A stretch of DNA of 64,000 nt, taken from positions 35,899-99,898 of the forward strand of contig DELI01000029.1 in assembly GCA_002354335.1 (NCBI GenBank). Direction: 5' to 3'. The notes below the pieces were generated by a model. That model worked only from the letters and a program-made list of their open reading frames with translations. It made no database searches and was not told where the DNA came from. The position numbers were made by a program, and so were the translations under genes. Positions 27,553 to 36,596 of this stretch are shown in pieces (the stretch's first letter is position 1; the number at the start of each line of letters is the position of its first letter). The DNA comes from Sphingobacterium sp. UBA2700. Its GTDB lineage: Bacteria > Bacteroidota > Bacteroidia > Sphingobacteriales > Sphingobacteriaceae.

Positions 27553-29304
27553 ATGAAAACCAGAAAAATATTACCTATTATAACATTATTCGGATTGCTG
27601 ACGGCATGTAATGATGATTACTTAGAGCGTTATCCGTTATCCGAATTAGCACCTGAGAACTATTTCTTAACCGCTGCGGAGCTGCAGAACTATACCAATG
27701 CCTTCTACTCGGAACTTCCAGATGCGTTAGCCATTCACTATAACAATCCGACGCAAGCGGATGATGAAGCGCGCAATACGTTAGCCGCTGAGATACAAGG
27801 AACACGAGAAACCCCCTCGAGCGGTGCGGGCTGGGATTGGGCGGAACTACGTCAGATCAACTTCTTCCTCGAAAATTCGCATAAATGTACCGACGAAGCT
27901 GCGCGTCTGAAATACGAAGGTGTAGCACGTTTCTTCCGTGCCTATTTTTACTATGAAAAAGTCGTTCGCTTTGGCGATGTGCCTTGGTATGATAGTGTAC
28001 TTGAATTAGACGATGAAGGACTTTTTAAGGCGAGAGATTCTAGAAAAGTGATCTTCGAAAAAATGTTAGAAGACATCGACTTTGCGATCGCTCACTGTCA
28101 AACTGAAAAAAGCACCACATTAATCACCAAATGGACAGCCTTGGCTTTTAAATCGAGAATTTGTCTTTTTGAAGGAACATTCCGTAAATATCATGGATTA
28201 GGCGATTCAGACGCGATATTGGCAGCAGCAGCTGCAGCAGCAGAGGAACTCATGAACACAGGACCTTATACCATCTACAAAAGCACAACAGACAAAGCAT
28301 ATCATGAACTGTTTATAGCTGAGAATGCTATTCCTAGTGAGATGATTCTTGCAAGACAGTATGATGCATCCGTACCATTTGTACATTCTGCGAACTTCTA
28401 TATTCTCTCAGCCTCTTACGGAAGACCAGGCATGCAAAAGTCACTTGTCAACAGCTACTTAATGAAAGACGGCTCGCGCTTCACCGATCAAGCGAACTAT
28501 CAAACGATGCAGTTCTATGATGAAATGCAGAACAGAGATCCTCGTTTAGCACAGACCATTCGCACACCTGGCTACAAAAGAATTGGAAGCAATAGCAGCA
28601 CTGTTCCCGACTTTGCGACCTCGGTTACAGGATATCAGTACAGTAAGTATATATTGGCGCCTGCTTTCGATGCTGGACAATCAACCAACGATATGCCAAT
28701 CTTTCGCTATGCGGAAGTGCTCTTAAATTTTGCAGAAGCAAAGGCGGAATTAGGGACTTTGACGCAAGCAGATATCGATAAGAGTATCAAGTTATTGCGC
28801 GATCGCGTGGGCATGCCGAATTTAAACCTTCAAGCTGCCAACGCTAATCCTGACCCTTATCTATTATCGGAGTATCCCAATGTTACGAAAAGCAGTTTCA
28901 CTGGCGCTATCCTTGAGGTTCGCCGCGAAAGACGTATCGAACTCGTAAAAGAAGGTCAACGATATAATGACTTAATGCGCTGGAAAGAAGGCGCTCGTTT
29001 ATCGAAGCGTTTTTATGGACAATATTTTCCAGGGGCAGGTGAGTATGATTTAGATAAGAATGGAACAATAGATTTAGTGATTTACGAAGGTACTGCACCA
29101 ACGAGAAAACCAGGCGTTCAATACCAAAAACTGGGTGAATTAGTGCTTGAGAACGGCAATAAAGGTGGACGTATCGTCAATCTCCCAGATATTGTTAAGA
29201 AATGGGATGAAGGAAAAGATTATCTATATCCTATTCCAACGCAAGAACTCGAATTAAACCCACAATTAAAACAAAACCCAGGATGGGCGTCATCAGGAAC
29301 TTAA
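27553..29304 (+). CDS. SusD/RagB substrate-binding lipoprotein
   Basis: About 583 residues with lipobox LLTAC at the N-terminus, followed by the typical SusD beginning DDYLERYPLSEL. TPR-like helices at ~80-300 and a C-terminal region with RRERRIELVKEGQRYNDLMRW, a strong SusD signature. It caps the SusC barrel and binds ligand outside the cell. An in-frame TTG three codons upstream was rejected in favour of ATG. Poly-Ala run near residue 225. Followed at 10 bp by the EEP hydrolase, so one operon. Confidence 0.94.
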   Translation: MKTRKILPIITLFGLLTACNDDYLERYPLSELAPENYFLTAAELQNYTNAFYSELPDALAIHYNNPTQADDEARNTLAAEIQGTRETPSSGAGWDWAELRQINFFLENSHKCTDEAARLKYEGVARFFRAYFYYEKVVRFGDVPWYDSVLELDDEGLFKARDSRKVIFEKMLEDIDFAIAHCQTEKSTTLITKWTALAFKSRICLFEGTFRKYHGLGDSDAILAAAAAAAEELMNTGPYTIYKSTTDKAYHELFIAENAIPSEMILARQYDASVPFVHSANFYILSASYGRPGMQKSLVNSYLMKDGSRFTDQANYQTMQFYDEMQNRDPRLAQTIRTPGYKRIGSNSSTVPDFATSVTGYQYSKYILAPAFDAGQSTNDMPIFRYAEVLLNFAEAKAELGTLTQADIDKSIKLLRDRVGMPNLNLQAANANPDPYLLSEYPNVTKSSFTGAILEVRRERRIELVKEGQRYNDLMRWKEGARLSKRFYGQYFPGAGEYDLDKNGTIDLVIYEGTAPTRKPGVQYQKLGELVLENGNKGGRIVNLPDIVKKWDEGKDYLYPIPTQELELNPQLKQNPGWASSGT

Positions 29305-29314
29305 ATCTAACACT

Positions 29315-30193
29315 ATGAAAAACATCGTAAAATATTTAGCGATTATGGCTATTGCTTGTGTCTCCACACAAGCAATAGCACAAAAAAAGATCAAGATCTT
29401 ATCTTATAATGTGCTATACGGATTACAAAAAGACTCAACAGCCAACATCGATCGCTACGTCGAACTGGTGAAAGAGCTAGACCCGGATATCGTTGCTACG
29501 CAAGAGATGAATGGTTGGAAACAAAAAACATTGGAAGACTTAGCAAAACGCTACAACCATCCCTATGCTTTACAATCAAAAGAAGAGGGCTTTCCGACTG
29601 CGCTGACATCAAAAAAGCCGATGGTAAACTTCAAAAAAGTGACCGAGAATATGTGGCACAGCTATATCTACGCAAAGATAGAAGGTATACATATCTTCGT
29701 CATTCACTTCTCGCCGTTTAGCTATAAGAAGCGCTTGGAAGAGGTGGAGAACATTATTGCACAAACCAAAGAGCTCAATCCTAAAGAACCGATCCTAATC
29801 ATGGGCGATTTCAACTCCTTATCTGAATCGGACAGCAAAAACTATGACCAGGCGGTGCTAGCATCCATGAAGGAACAGGAAATGAAGCGCGAACAGGTTC
29901 GCAACCTGAACAATGGGGCGATTGATTATTCCGTGTTAAAAAAATTGGAAGACGCAGGATTTTATGACTCCTACAAGGTATTGAACAAGAATTTTGAAAG
30001 CTCCGTTCCAACCTTCAAAAGTGGGGAAGCTAAGATTAAGCAGTCTAATGCAGGAATCGGAAAGCGAATAGACTTTCTTTGGGCAAACGAAAAAGCAAAG
30101 AAGATGCTTACCAAGAGTATTGTGCTCAAAAATGAGAAAACACACATCATTTCCGACCATTACCCAGTATACGTTGAGCTAGAGCTACGCTAA
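29315..30193 (+). CDS. Secreted endonuclease/exonuclease/phosphatase-fold hydrolase
   Basis: A 292-residue protein with a Sec signal peptide (residues 1-22, ending AIAQ). EEP-family motifs: LSYNVLYGL, the metal-binding Glu in VATQEMNGW (~66), HFSPF, GDFNSLSES (~168) and the C-terminal SDHYPV. Family members cleave phosphodiester or phosphomonoester bonds (DNases, sphingomyelinases, inositol phosphatases). As the last gene of the SusCD operon it probably processes the imported or surface-bound substrate, pointing to a phosphate ester as the locus target; this is inference. Confidence 0.87.
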   Translation: MKNIVKYLAIMAIACVSTQAIAQKKIKILSYNVLYGLQKDSTANIDRYVELVKELDPDIVATQEMNGWKQKTLEDLAKRYNHPYALQSKEEGFPTALTSKKPMVNFKKVTENMWHSYIYAKIEGIHIFVIHFSPFSYKKRLEEVENIIAQTKELNPKEPILIMGDFNSLSESDSKNYDQAVLASMKEQEMKREQVRNLNNGAIDYSVLKKLEDAGFYDSYKVLNKNFESSVPTFKSGEAKIKQSNAGIGKRIDFLWANEKAKKMLTKSIVLKNEKTHIISDHYPVYVELELR

Positions 30194-30204
30194 AAAATAT
30201 CAAC

Positions 30205-30240
30205 AAGCTCCCTTAGAAGAAAACATCGCTAAGGGAGCTT
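30205..30240 (+). terminator. Terminator of the SusCD operon
   Basis: An 11-bp perfect stem AAGCTCCCTTA (30205-30215) with 30230-30240; the 3' arm ends in TT and is followed by ATTT. Confidence 0.8.
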
Positions 30241-30301
30241 ATTTAACAGTTCCTTTCGGAAAACCATCGAATCCTTATTAAGCCATTATTACAGCCAATG
30301 G

Positions 30302-30535
30302 CTATACAAAATGACCATAGCTTTCTTGCACCAACCTCGCCAATTCCTCTACCGGAATTGAAGGCTGATGTTCCCCGGTCACAAACCAAGACCTATTCGA
30401 AGGATCGAACCTAAGTTGGTAAGAAATTCGATCATCCTCGGTAATATTAAAACCGTGGCTCTTAAGATCATATGTTGCATGGAAAGTGATCGTCCGATCT
30501 GAAAGCTGCTTCTCAAATATTCTAGTTAAATCCAT
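30302..30535 (-). CDS. Small hypothetical protein
   Basis: A 77-residue protein without signal or membrane segment, with a mixed strand/helix pattern and several aromatic residues (Phe, Tyr, Trp). It lies beyond the end of the galactose operon on the same strand, 168 bp after the symporter gene, so it may have its own promoter. I do not recognise it. Confidence 0.5.
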   Translation of the reverse strand: MDLTRIFEKQLSDRTITFHATYDLKSHGFNITEDDRISYQLRFDPSNRSWFVTGEHQPSIPVEELARLVQESYGHFV

Positions 30536-30703
30536 AGACGGTTTTATTTTTTTTTGTTTTTTATATGTTCATTTGCACGACAGGCCGAAAGATAAAAACG
30601 GCACTTAGCAAGTTGATTTAAATTGAAGACACCATTAACATCATTCACAAACACCATGCCCTCCCTCGCCCGATATGCGCAAATGCTACGCTAAATTACT
30701 TCC

Positions 30704-32362
30704 TTACCAAAATATCGTGTACAAGGCCGCTGTAATTCCCAACACCAGCAATGCGCCTACCGCAAAACCAGTCTTTGTCTTGAACATCATTGTATCCACT
30801 TCCAATCCATTGGGAACGACGCCACGTTTATTCTCATAAATACTGATAAAATACATTCCGATCACGCAGAACAAGAATACAAAACCAACGCGGTCGATAA
30901 ATGGTATTTCATAAATACCATTCACCGGAACGGCGAAACCCGTAGATGCCAGGAAAGAAAGATCCACAAACTGAGGCAAGAACTTCAGAACGATCGACAT
31001 CAAGAATCCGCCGATAGTCGCGAAAAGGGCAGCATTTGACGTTGTTTTCTTCCAAAAGAAACCCAGCAAGAACATCGCAAAAATACCTGGCGAAACAAAA
31101 CCGGTATACTCCTGAATATATTGGAAACCACCCTTCTTATCAATTCCCAAATGCGGTGCGATAATAATCGCTAAGATCATGGAAACGATGATAGTGATCT
31201 TTCCCACGTTCACCAATCTCCGCTCCGAAGCGTTCTTATCAAATAACTTTTGGTAAATATCTAGCGAGAAAATCGTCGCAACCGAGTTTGCTTTGCCGGC
31301 AAGCGATGCTACAACAGCAGCCGTTAATGCCGCAAACGACAAGCCTTTTAGACCCGTAGGCAACAAACTTAACAACACCGGATAAGCTCTATCCGGATTT
31401 AGCTCCCCGCTTGCCATCATTTCCTGTTGGAACAAGCCATCATTGTACAGCACGAATGCTGCAACTCCAGGTAATACCACAATGATCGGCATCAATAATT
31501 TTAATACCGCAGCAAATAAAAGTCCGTTTCTTGCTGTTCCTAGATCAGCTCCTAATGCGCGCTGCGTGATGTATTGATTACAGCCCCAATAACTAAGATT
31601 GATCACCCACATACCACCGATCAAGACACTTAAGCCCGGAAGATCGATGTAATTCGGATTATCAGGTTTTAAGATCATATGGAAATGATCGGCAGCTTTT
31701 TCATGCACGATATCGAAGCCCTGTAGGATCCCTTCGCCACCAAAGTGGTCAGAAACCAAATTTAAGGCAAGATACGTGGTAGCAAGCCCACCCAGGATAA
31801 GGAAAAATACTTGGATGACATCGGTATACCCAATTACTTTCATCCCCCCTAAGGTGATAACGATGGCAAAAACCGCCAATCCGATCATACAAAGTTGAAA
31901 ATCTAAACCCGATATACTCGACACCGCTAATGCCCCTAAAAACAAGATGGAAGTAAGGTTAACAACGATATAAAGCAATAACCAAAAGACAGCCATAATC
32001 ATCGATACCGTTCCATTATATCGCACATTCAGGAACTGCGGCATGGTGAATATCTTGTTCTTAAGGTAGACAGGCAAGAAAAACACCGCAACGACAATTA
32101 AAGTCGCTGCAGCCATCCATTCATAAGTCGCTATCGCCAACCCGATCTTAAAACCCGAGCCGCTCATTCCGATAAATTGCTCCGCCGAAATATTGGACGC
32201 AATAAGCGAGGCTCCAATTGCCCACCAGGTTAATGAGCCTTCGGCAAGAAAATAATCCTTAGAATCGCCTGAAGCTGATTTCTTCTTATAATAAATGTAA
32301 AGTCCATAGCCCGCAACAATGGCGAAATAGCATAGGAATACGATATAATCTTTAGTTTCCAT
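30704..32362 (-). CDS. Sodium/solute symporter (SSS family), probable galactose carrier
   Basis: A 552-residue membrane protein with about 14 hydrophobic helices. The GSGFKIGLAIATYEW and SNISAEQFIGMSG segments near residues 55-80 match the SGLT-like sodium/sugar symporter family. It is the last gene of the galT-galK-galM operon, 3 bp behind galM, so galactose (or a galactoside) is the likely cargo. Sodium coupling is taken from the family. Confidence 0.88.
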   Translation of the reverse strand: METKDYIVFLCYFAIVAGYGLYIYYKKKSASGDSKDYFLAEGSLTWWAIGASLIASNISAEQFIGMSGSGFKIGLAIATYEWMAAATLIVVAVFFLPVYLKNKIFTMPQFLNVRYNGTVSMIMAVFWLLLYIVVNLTSILFLGALAVSSISGLDFQLCMIGLAVFAIVITLGGMKVIGYTDVIQVFFLILGGLATTYLALNLVSDHFGGEGILQGFDIVHEKAADHFHMILKPDNPNYIDLPGLSVLIGGMWVINLSYWGCNQYITQRALGADLGTARNGLLFAAVLKLLMPIIVVLPGVAAFVLYNDGLFQQEMMASGELNPDRAYPVLLSLLPTGLKGLSFAALTAAVVASLAGKANSVATIFSLDIYQKLFDKNASERRLVNVGKITIIVSMILAIIIAPHLGIDKKGGFQYIQEYTGFVSPGIFAMFLLGFFWKKTTSNAALFATIGGFLMSIVLKFLPQFVDLSFLASTGFAVPVNGIYEIPFIDRVGFVFLFCVIGMYFISIYENKRGVVPNGLEVDTMMFKTKTGFAVGALLVLGITAALYTIFW

Positions 32363-32365
32363 GGA

Positions 32366-33532
32366 TTATTGAACTGAGAATTTATAAACAGATTTGGTCG
32401 AATAAGTCTCGCCGGGATTAAGGATGGTCGAGGGGAAGTTAGGTTGGTTTGGCGAGTCCGGGAAATGCTGCGGCTCAAGACAGAAGCCCGTTCTGAAACT
32501 GTCTTTATTGCCATTCTTCAGGGTTACTTTTTCTGCCATAAAGTTTCCGGAGTAAAACTGAATGCCCGGCTCTTCTGTATAGATATCCATCACAATGCCA
32601 GACTGATCTCCAACAACCTTGGCAGCATGATTCAGACCGTTGACTTTCGTGCCATTCAACACAAAATTATGATCATAGCCTTTGCCAAAAGTCAGTTGCT
32701 CATTAGCAACTTCAATGTCTTTGCCAATGCTTTTCGCGCTCGTAAAATCAAATGGCGTTCCTTTAACTGAGCTAATCGCTCCAGTTGGAATCAGTGTGCT
32801 GTCCACCGGTGTTATCTGATCAGCAAATAGCGTCAGTTGATGATTCAAGATGGAACCACTACCCTCTCCATTTAAATTGAAATAAGCGTGGTTGGTCAGG
32901 TTGATAACCGTCTTTTTATCAGTCGTAGCATGGTAAGCAATCGTCAGTTCATCATGATCAGACAGACTGTAAGTCACTTCGATTTTGATATTACCAGGAA
33001 AACCCTCATATCTATCGGGCAGGGTGTGCGAGAAAACAACGCTTTTCTCGTCGATTTGTTTAGCCTCCCAATTCGCAAAATGCAAGCCCTTAGATCCACC
33101 ATGCAAAGTATTCTTACCATTGTTCGTAGGCGTCGTGTATTGCTCCCCATCAATGCTGAACTTCCCATTTGCAATTCGGTTGCCGAAAGGGCCAACGATT
33201 GGCCCAAAGTAGGGCTCTTCGGGATTGTTATACAGCGAAGCCTTGCTAAACCCCAAAACAACATCAGTCATAGCGCCATCTTTATTCGGAACTACAAGTC
33301 CAACAAGGCGGGCGCCAAAATTCGTCAAATAGGCCGTGGCTCCCTTAGCATTCTTTAAAATAAATAATTTTGCCGCTTTGCCGTCTATTTCTTCGTTAAA
33401 CTGCGCGGAGTCGACTAGCTCTTTACTTGCCGTGGGTGATGGGCTGCTTTTATCTTGTTTTGCACCCTGCTGGCAAGATAATAGTGCCAACAAAGCACAA
33501 CCCAGGAATAGGTTGATTAGTTTCTCATTCAT
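32366..33532 (-). CDS. galM: Aldose 1-epimerase (mutarotase), lipoprotein form
   Basis: About 388 residues. The N-terminus has a lipobox (ALLSC, Cys 20), so the enzyme sits in the envelope. GalM features: NRIANGKF, TLHGGSKGLH, LTNHAYFNL with catalytic His, and a C-terminal Glu in CLEPQHFPDSPN. It interconverts alpha and beta anomers of galactose before import or phosphorylation. A longer in-frame start would overlap galK and spoil the signal, so ATG at 33532 was chosen. Confidence 0.92.
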   Translation of the reverse strand: MNEKLINLFLGCALLALLSCQQGAKQDKSSPSPTASKELVDSAQFNEEIDGKAAKLFILKNAKGATAYLTNFGARLVGLVVPNKDGAMTDVVLGFSKASLYNNPEEPYFGPIVGPFGNRIANGKFSIDGEQYTTPTNNGKNTLHGGSKGLHFANWEAKQIDEKSVVFSHTLPDRYEGFPGNIKIEVTYSLSDHDELTIAYHATTDKKTVINLTNHAYFNLNGEGSGSILNHQLTLFADQITPVDSTLIPTGAISSVKGTPFDFTSAKSIGKDIEVANEQLTFGKGYDHNFVLNGTKVNGLNHAAKVVGDQSGIVMDIYTEEPGIQFYSGNFMAEKVTLKNGNKDSFRTGFCLEPQHFPDSPNQPNFPSTILNPGETYSTKSVYKFSVQ

Positions 33533-33554
33533 AAGCTTGTTTATAATCGTGTAT

Positions 33555-34712
33555 TTAATATACGACTTCCGTTCCATTATCGATGGCAACGAAAATAGCC
33601 GTTAATTCCAAATCAAATCTCGAGCGGTATCCTTCGGAAAGGGCATCAACTAGTTGAATACCAAATCCTTTTTCTACGATATTGATGGTGCAACCACCAA
33701 AACCGCCACCCATCATTCTTGCCCCTTTCACTTGTTCAAACAGCTTCGCCTGCTCAACCAGGTAGTCTAGCTCTGCACAGCTCACTTCATATTCCCTGCT
33801 CAATCCCTCATGCGCTAGAAATAACTGCTCGCCAAGTGCAGTAATATCGCCTGCCTGTAAGGCTTCGCATGCATTATTTAGACGTTCATTTTCTTCTAAT
33901 ACAAATCTAGCCTTCGCATAGGCTTCCGGATCAACAGGCTTTACCAGTTCGTCCAACTGCGCTATGCTGACATCGCGCAAGCTCTTCACCTGCGGGTATT
34001 TAGCCTGCAGCAGACCTACCGCATGCTCGCAAGCATGACGACGGTCATTGTATGCAGAAGATGCTAAAGCATGCTTTACATTGGTATTAAGGAGCACAAT
34101 CTCATGATTCCCCAAGTCCAGGGGCACATAAGTATAGCTAAGGTCGCGACAGTCTAAACGGATTACATGAGCTGCCTTGCTCAATACCGAGGCGAATTGA
34201 TCCATAATCCCACATTTCACCCCTGCATAGGTATGCTCTGCCAATTGCCCCATTTTAGCAATTGTTACGCGATCAAGATTCCACCCATACAATTCGTTCA
34301 ACGCATAACCCGTTGCACACTCTACTGCCGCCGAGGACGATAGACCTGCCCCTACAGGGATATCTCCGTCGATATATAAGTCAAATCCAGATAGCCTAAG
34401 CCCCTTATCCTTTATTTGTTGCACTACACCCAAAATATAGTTCGGCCAGCTTTGCTCCGTCGGCGCAATGTCTTTCAATGCTATCGCATAATGTGATTTA
34501 AAATCTTCCGCATAGAGGTTGATGAGATCATCATTGCGTTTCCCCACCGCTACATATATGGCTTTATCGATGGCAGCTGGCAATACAAATCCCTCATTAT
34601 AATCCGTATGCTCACCAATAATATTGATTCGCCCGGGCGATTTCACAATAAGGTCAGGATTCTTTCCAAAAACTTCCTTAAAACGCGTTTCGAGTATATT
34701 CCCAGCGATCAT
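33555..34712 (-). CDS. galK: Galactokinase
   Basis: A 385-residue GHMP kinase. It has the galactokinase signature GRINIIGEHTDYNEG (~26-40), the ATP-binding loop VGAGLSSSAAVE (~115-127) and the C-terminal motif ARMMGGGFGG. It phosphorylates alpha-galactose at C1. It starts at the base next to the galT stop codon and is followed by galM at 22 bp. Confidence 0.96.
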   Translation of the reverse strand: MIAGNILETRFKEVFGKNPDLIVKSPGRINIIGEHTDYNEGFVLPAAIDKAIYVAVGKRNDDLINLYAEDFKSHYAIALKDIAPTEQSWPNYILGVVQQIKDKGLRLSGFDLYIDGDIPVGAGLSSSAAVECATGYALNELYGWNLDRVTIAKMGQLAEHTYAGVKCGIMDQFASVLSKAAHVIRLDCRDLSYTYVPLDLGNHEIVLLNTNVKHALASSAYNDRRHACEHAVGLLQAKYPQVKSLRDVSIAQLDELVKPVDPEAYAKARFVLEENERLNNACEALQAGDITALGEQLFLAHEGLSREYEVSCAELDYLVEQAKLFEQVKGARMMGGGFGGCTINIVEKGFGIQLVDALSEGYRSRFDLELTAIFVAIDNGTEVVY

Positions 34713-35759
34713 CTATTGAGCCTTATAATGAGTAGTACTTTGTTCTTTAATGATTTCTGCAGCACGTTCTGCGGTTATATCTCGCTGCGGATTGGCCAAC
34801 ATCTCATAACCAACCATAAACTTTTTAACCGAAGCAGACCGCAATAGTGGCGGATAAAAGTGCATATGCCAATGCCAATGCTGTTGATCTTCACTATTGA
34901 CAGGAGCCTGATGCATCCCGGCAGAGTATGGAAATGATGTTTTGAAAATATTGTCGTAACGGACAGTGAGTTCCTTTACGATCTTGGCAAGATCTTCCTT
35001 TTCTTGGTCAGTAAACTGACTAATATCTTGTACATGTCTTCTCGAGACAATCATCGTCTCGAATGGCCAGGAGGCCCAATAGGGAACCAGTGCCACAAAG
35101 TGCTCATTAGCGATGATCACGCGTTCATCTTTTCGCTCTTCTAGATCTATATAATCGGCAAGTAAACTCCTTTGATGTTCTTCGAAGTATGCACGCAGTT
35201 GTATATCTTCTTTTATAATTTCTACAGGAAGGCTACTCTGTGCCCATATCTGACCATGCGGATGCGGGTTGCTGCAGCCCATGATCGCCCCTTTATTTTC
35301 GAAAATCTGTATGTATTTGATCCAATCATTGCGGCGCAATTCCACAAATTCCTGCTGCCATAAATTCACGACCTTCTTAATATCCTGAACTTCCATTTCT
35401 GGCAAGGTAAGATCATGTCGAGGACTAAAAGCAATGACTTTACAGATTCCCCGTTCGGTCTCTGCAATCAATAGACCATCCTCATCGATGAATGTGCTTT
35501 GGGTATTGGGAAGCAAGGCAGAGAAATCATTTACAAAAACAAAACTATCCTTATAATCCGGATTTAAGGTGCCATCAGCGCGTTGATTCCCGGGACACAA
35601 GTAACAATTAGGGTCATATTCAGGGCGCTGATCTGCAGAGGTTTTCTCCACTTGCCCTTGCCAAGGCCGTTTACTTCGATGCGGCGATACGAGAATAAAT
35701 TCACCCGTAAGTAAGTTTAATCGTTTGTGTGGATTTTCGTTTATTGTCGGTTCAGGCAT
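34713..35759 (-). CDS. galT: Galactose-1-phosphate uridylyltransferase
   Basis: A 348-residue HIT-superfamily enzyme. The catalytic His motif HPHGQIW is near residue 165, a zinc-site CYLCPGN near 52, and the C-terminal half carries HWHWHMHFYPP. It swaps UMP between UDP-glucose and galactose-1-phosphate. First gene of the operon galT-galK-galM-symporter; together with galE at 9.7 kb the pathway is complete. No exact TAnnTTTG box was found upstream, only near matches. Confidence 0.95.
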   Translation of the reverse strand: MPEPTINENPHKRLNLLTGEFILVSPHRSKRPWQGQVEKTSADQRPEYDPNCYLCPGNQRADGTLNPDYKDSFVFVNDFSALLPNTQSTFIDEDGLLIAETERGICKVIAFSPRHDLTLPEMEVQDIKKVVNLWQQEFVELRRNDWIKYIQIFENKGAIMGCSNPHPHGQIWAQSSLPVEIIKEDIQLRAYFEEHQRSLLADYIDLEERKDERVIIANEHFVALVPYWASWPFETMIVSRRHVQDISQFTDQEKEDLAKIVKELTVRYDNIFKTSFPYSAGMHQAPVNSEDQQHWHWHMHFYPPLLRSASVKKFMVGYEMLANPQRDITAERAAEIIKEQSTTHYKAQ

Positions 35760-35848
35760 CGGTTTGTGCTCTTCTTTTATCTAAAATACAAAATACAATG
35801 ATAAGTCGAAGAACTAAGTGTTTATTTTACACTTTAGTAGTAGTTAGA

Positions 35849-36255
35849 ATGTACACAGCATATAACGCAGATGCTTTTGTATGGAAGGCTGCACGCTGTT
35901 TTTAGGCGTACCATCAAAACAAATACTTCTTCGAAGGGAGAGCCAAATCTTTGCTTCAGCAAGAGGAATTTCTTGACAAATTATACGATAAACTTGAAAC
36001 CCCTATTTTGGATCTCAAATAATTTGACTACGCGATGAATTGTTATGAATTTACGCAACATGTGTCACCTGAATTACAAGCATCACTAACTTGGAAAGGC
36101 AATCCCCAAGATTGGGTGAGTTTGTTATTGGTAAAATCTCGAGGCGATTTTCAAGGGGGAGATGCTGGAGATTTGTTTTTGTAATCCACAAAAGCGATTT
36201 GGCTAAAGAAGACTTCAGCAAATATTTGTCACAATGGAAAGTAGTTAGCAACTAA
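35849..36255 (+). pseudogene. Decayed hypothetical gene (two stops, one frameshift)
   Basis: One reading frame runs from ATG at 35849 but is broken by TAG at 35903-35905 and TAA at 36020-36022. Near 36179, in a run of five T, the frame shifts by one base; after it the reading continues as VIHKSDLAKEDFSKYLSQW to TAA at 36253-36255. Joined, it would give ~135 residues with coding-like sequence between the lesions. I do not recognise the protein. It sits in the spacer between the galactose operon and the GMC gene. Confidence 0.5.
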
Positions 36256-36596
36256 ATAACTTGTGGGGAACAACTAAAAAGCAACTACAGTCATGGTTTT
36301 CAATCGTTTCTGTTGAATGATTCAACGCTTTAATTGTTGAAGCGATGTTCCCGAGATAAACAATCCGATACGCTCTTTTCAATTGGCATTTGCAAGTTCG
36401 TGCACATTCTTTAGAACCTTGCCTAGAAGAAATCTGTGCTTTATTCCGCTATCATAATCATGAATTAAACCCGACTACCCCCCTACTACCTTATTGACTT
36501 TAGAGAATATTTTCCTATATTCAACTCAACTAAAAAGTGTTAGCAAAATAACAGCTAACGCTGCTAAACCTTAATTATCATATCATTCTTTATCTA
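36256..36596. other. Intergenic stretch with a small dyad
   Basis: No gene seen. A dyad GTTAGC (36539-36544) / GCTAAC (36554-36559) lies about 40 bp before the GMC start and could be an operator; the evidence is only the symmetry. Confidence 0.3.
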
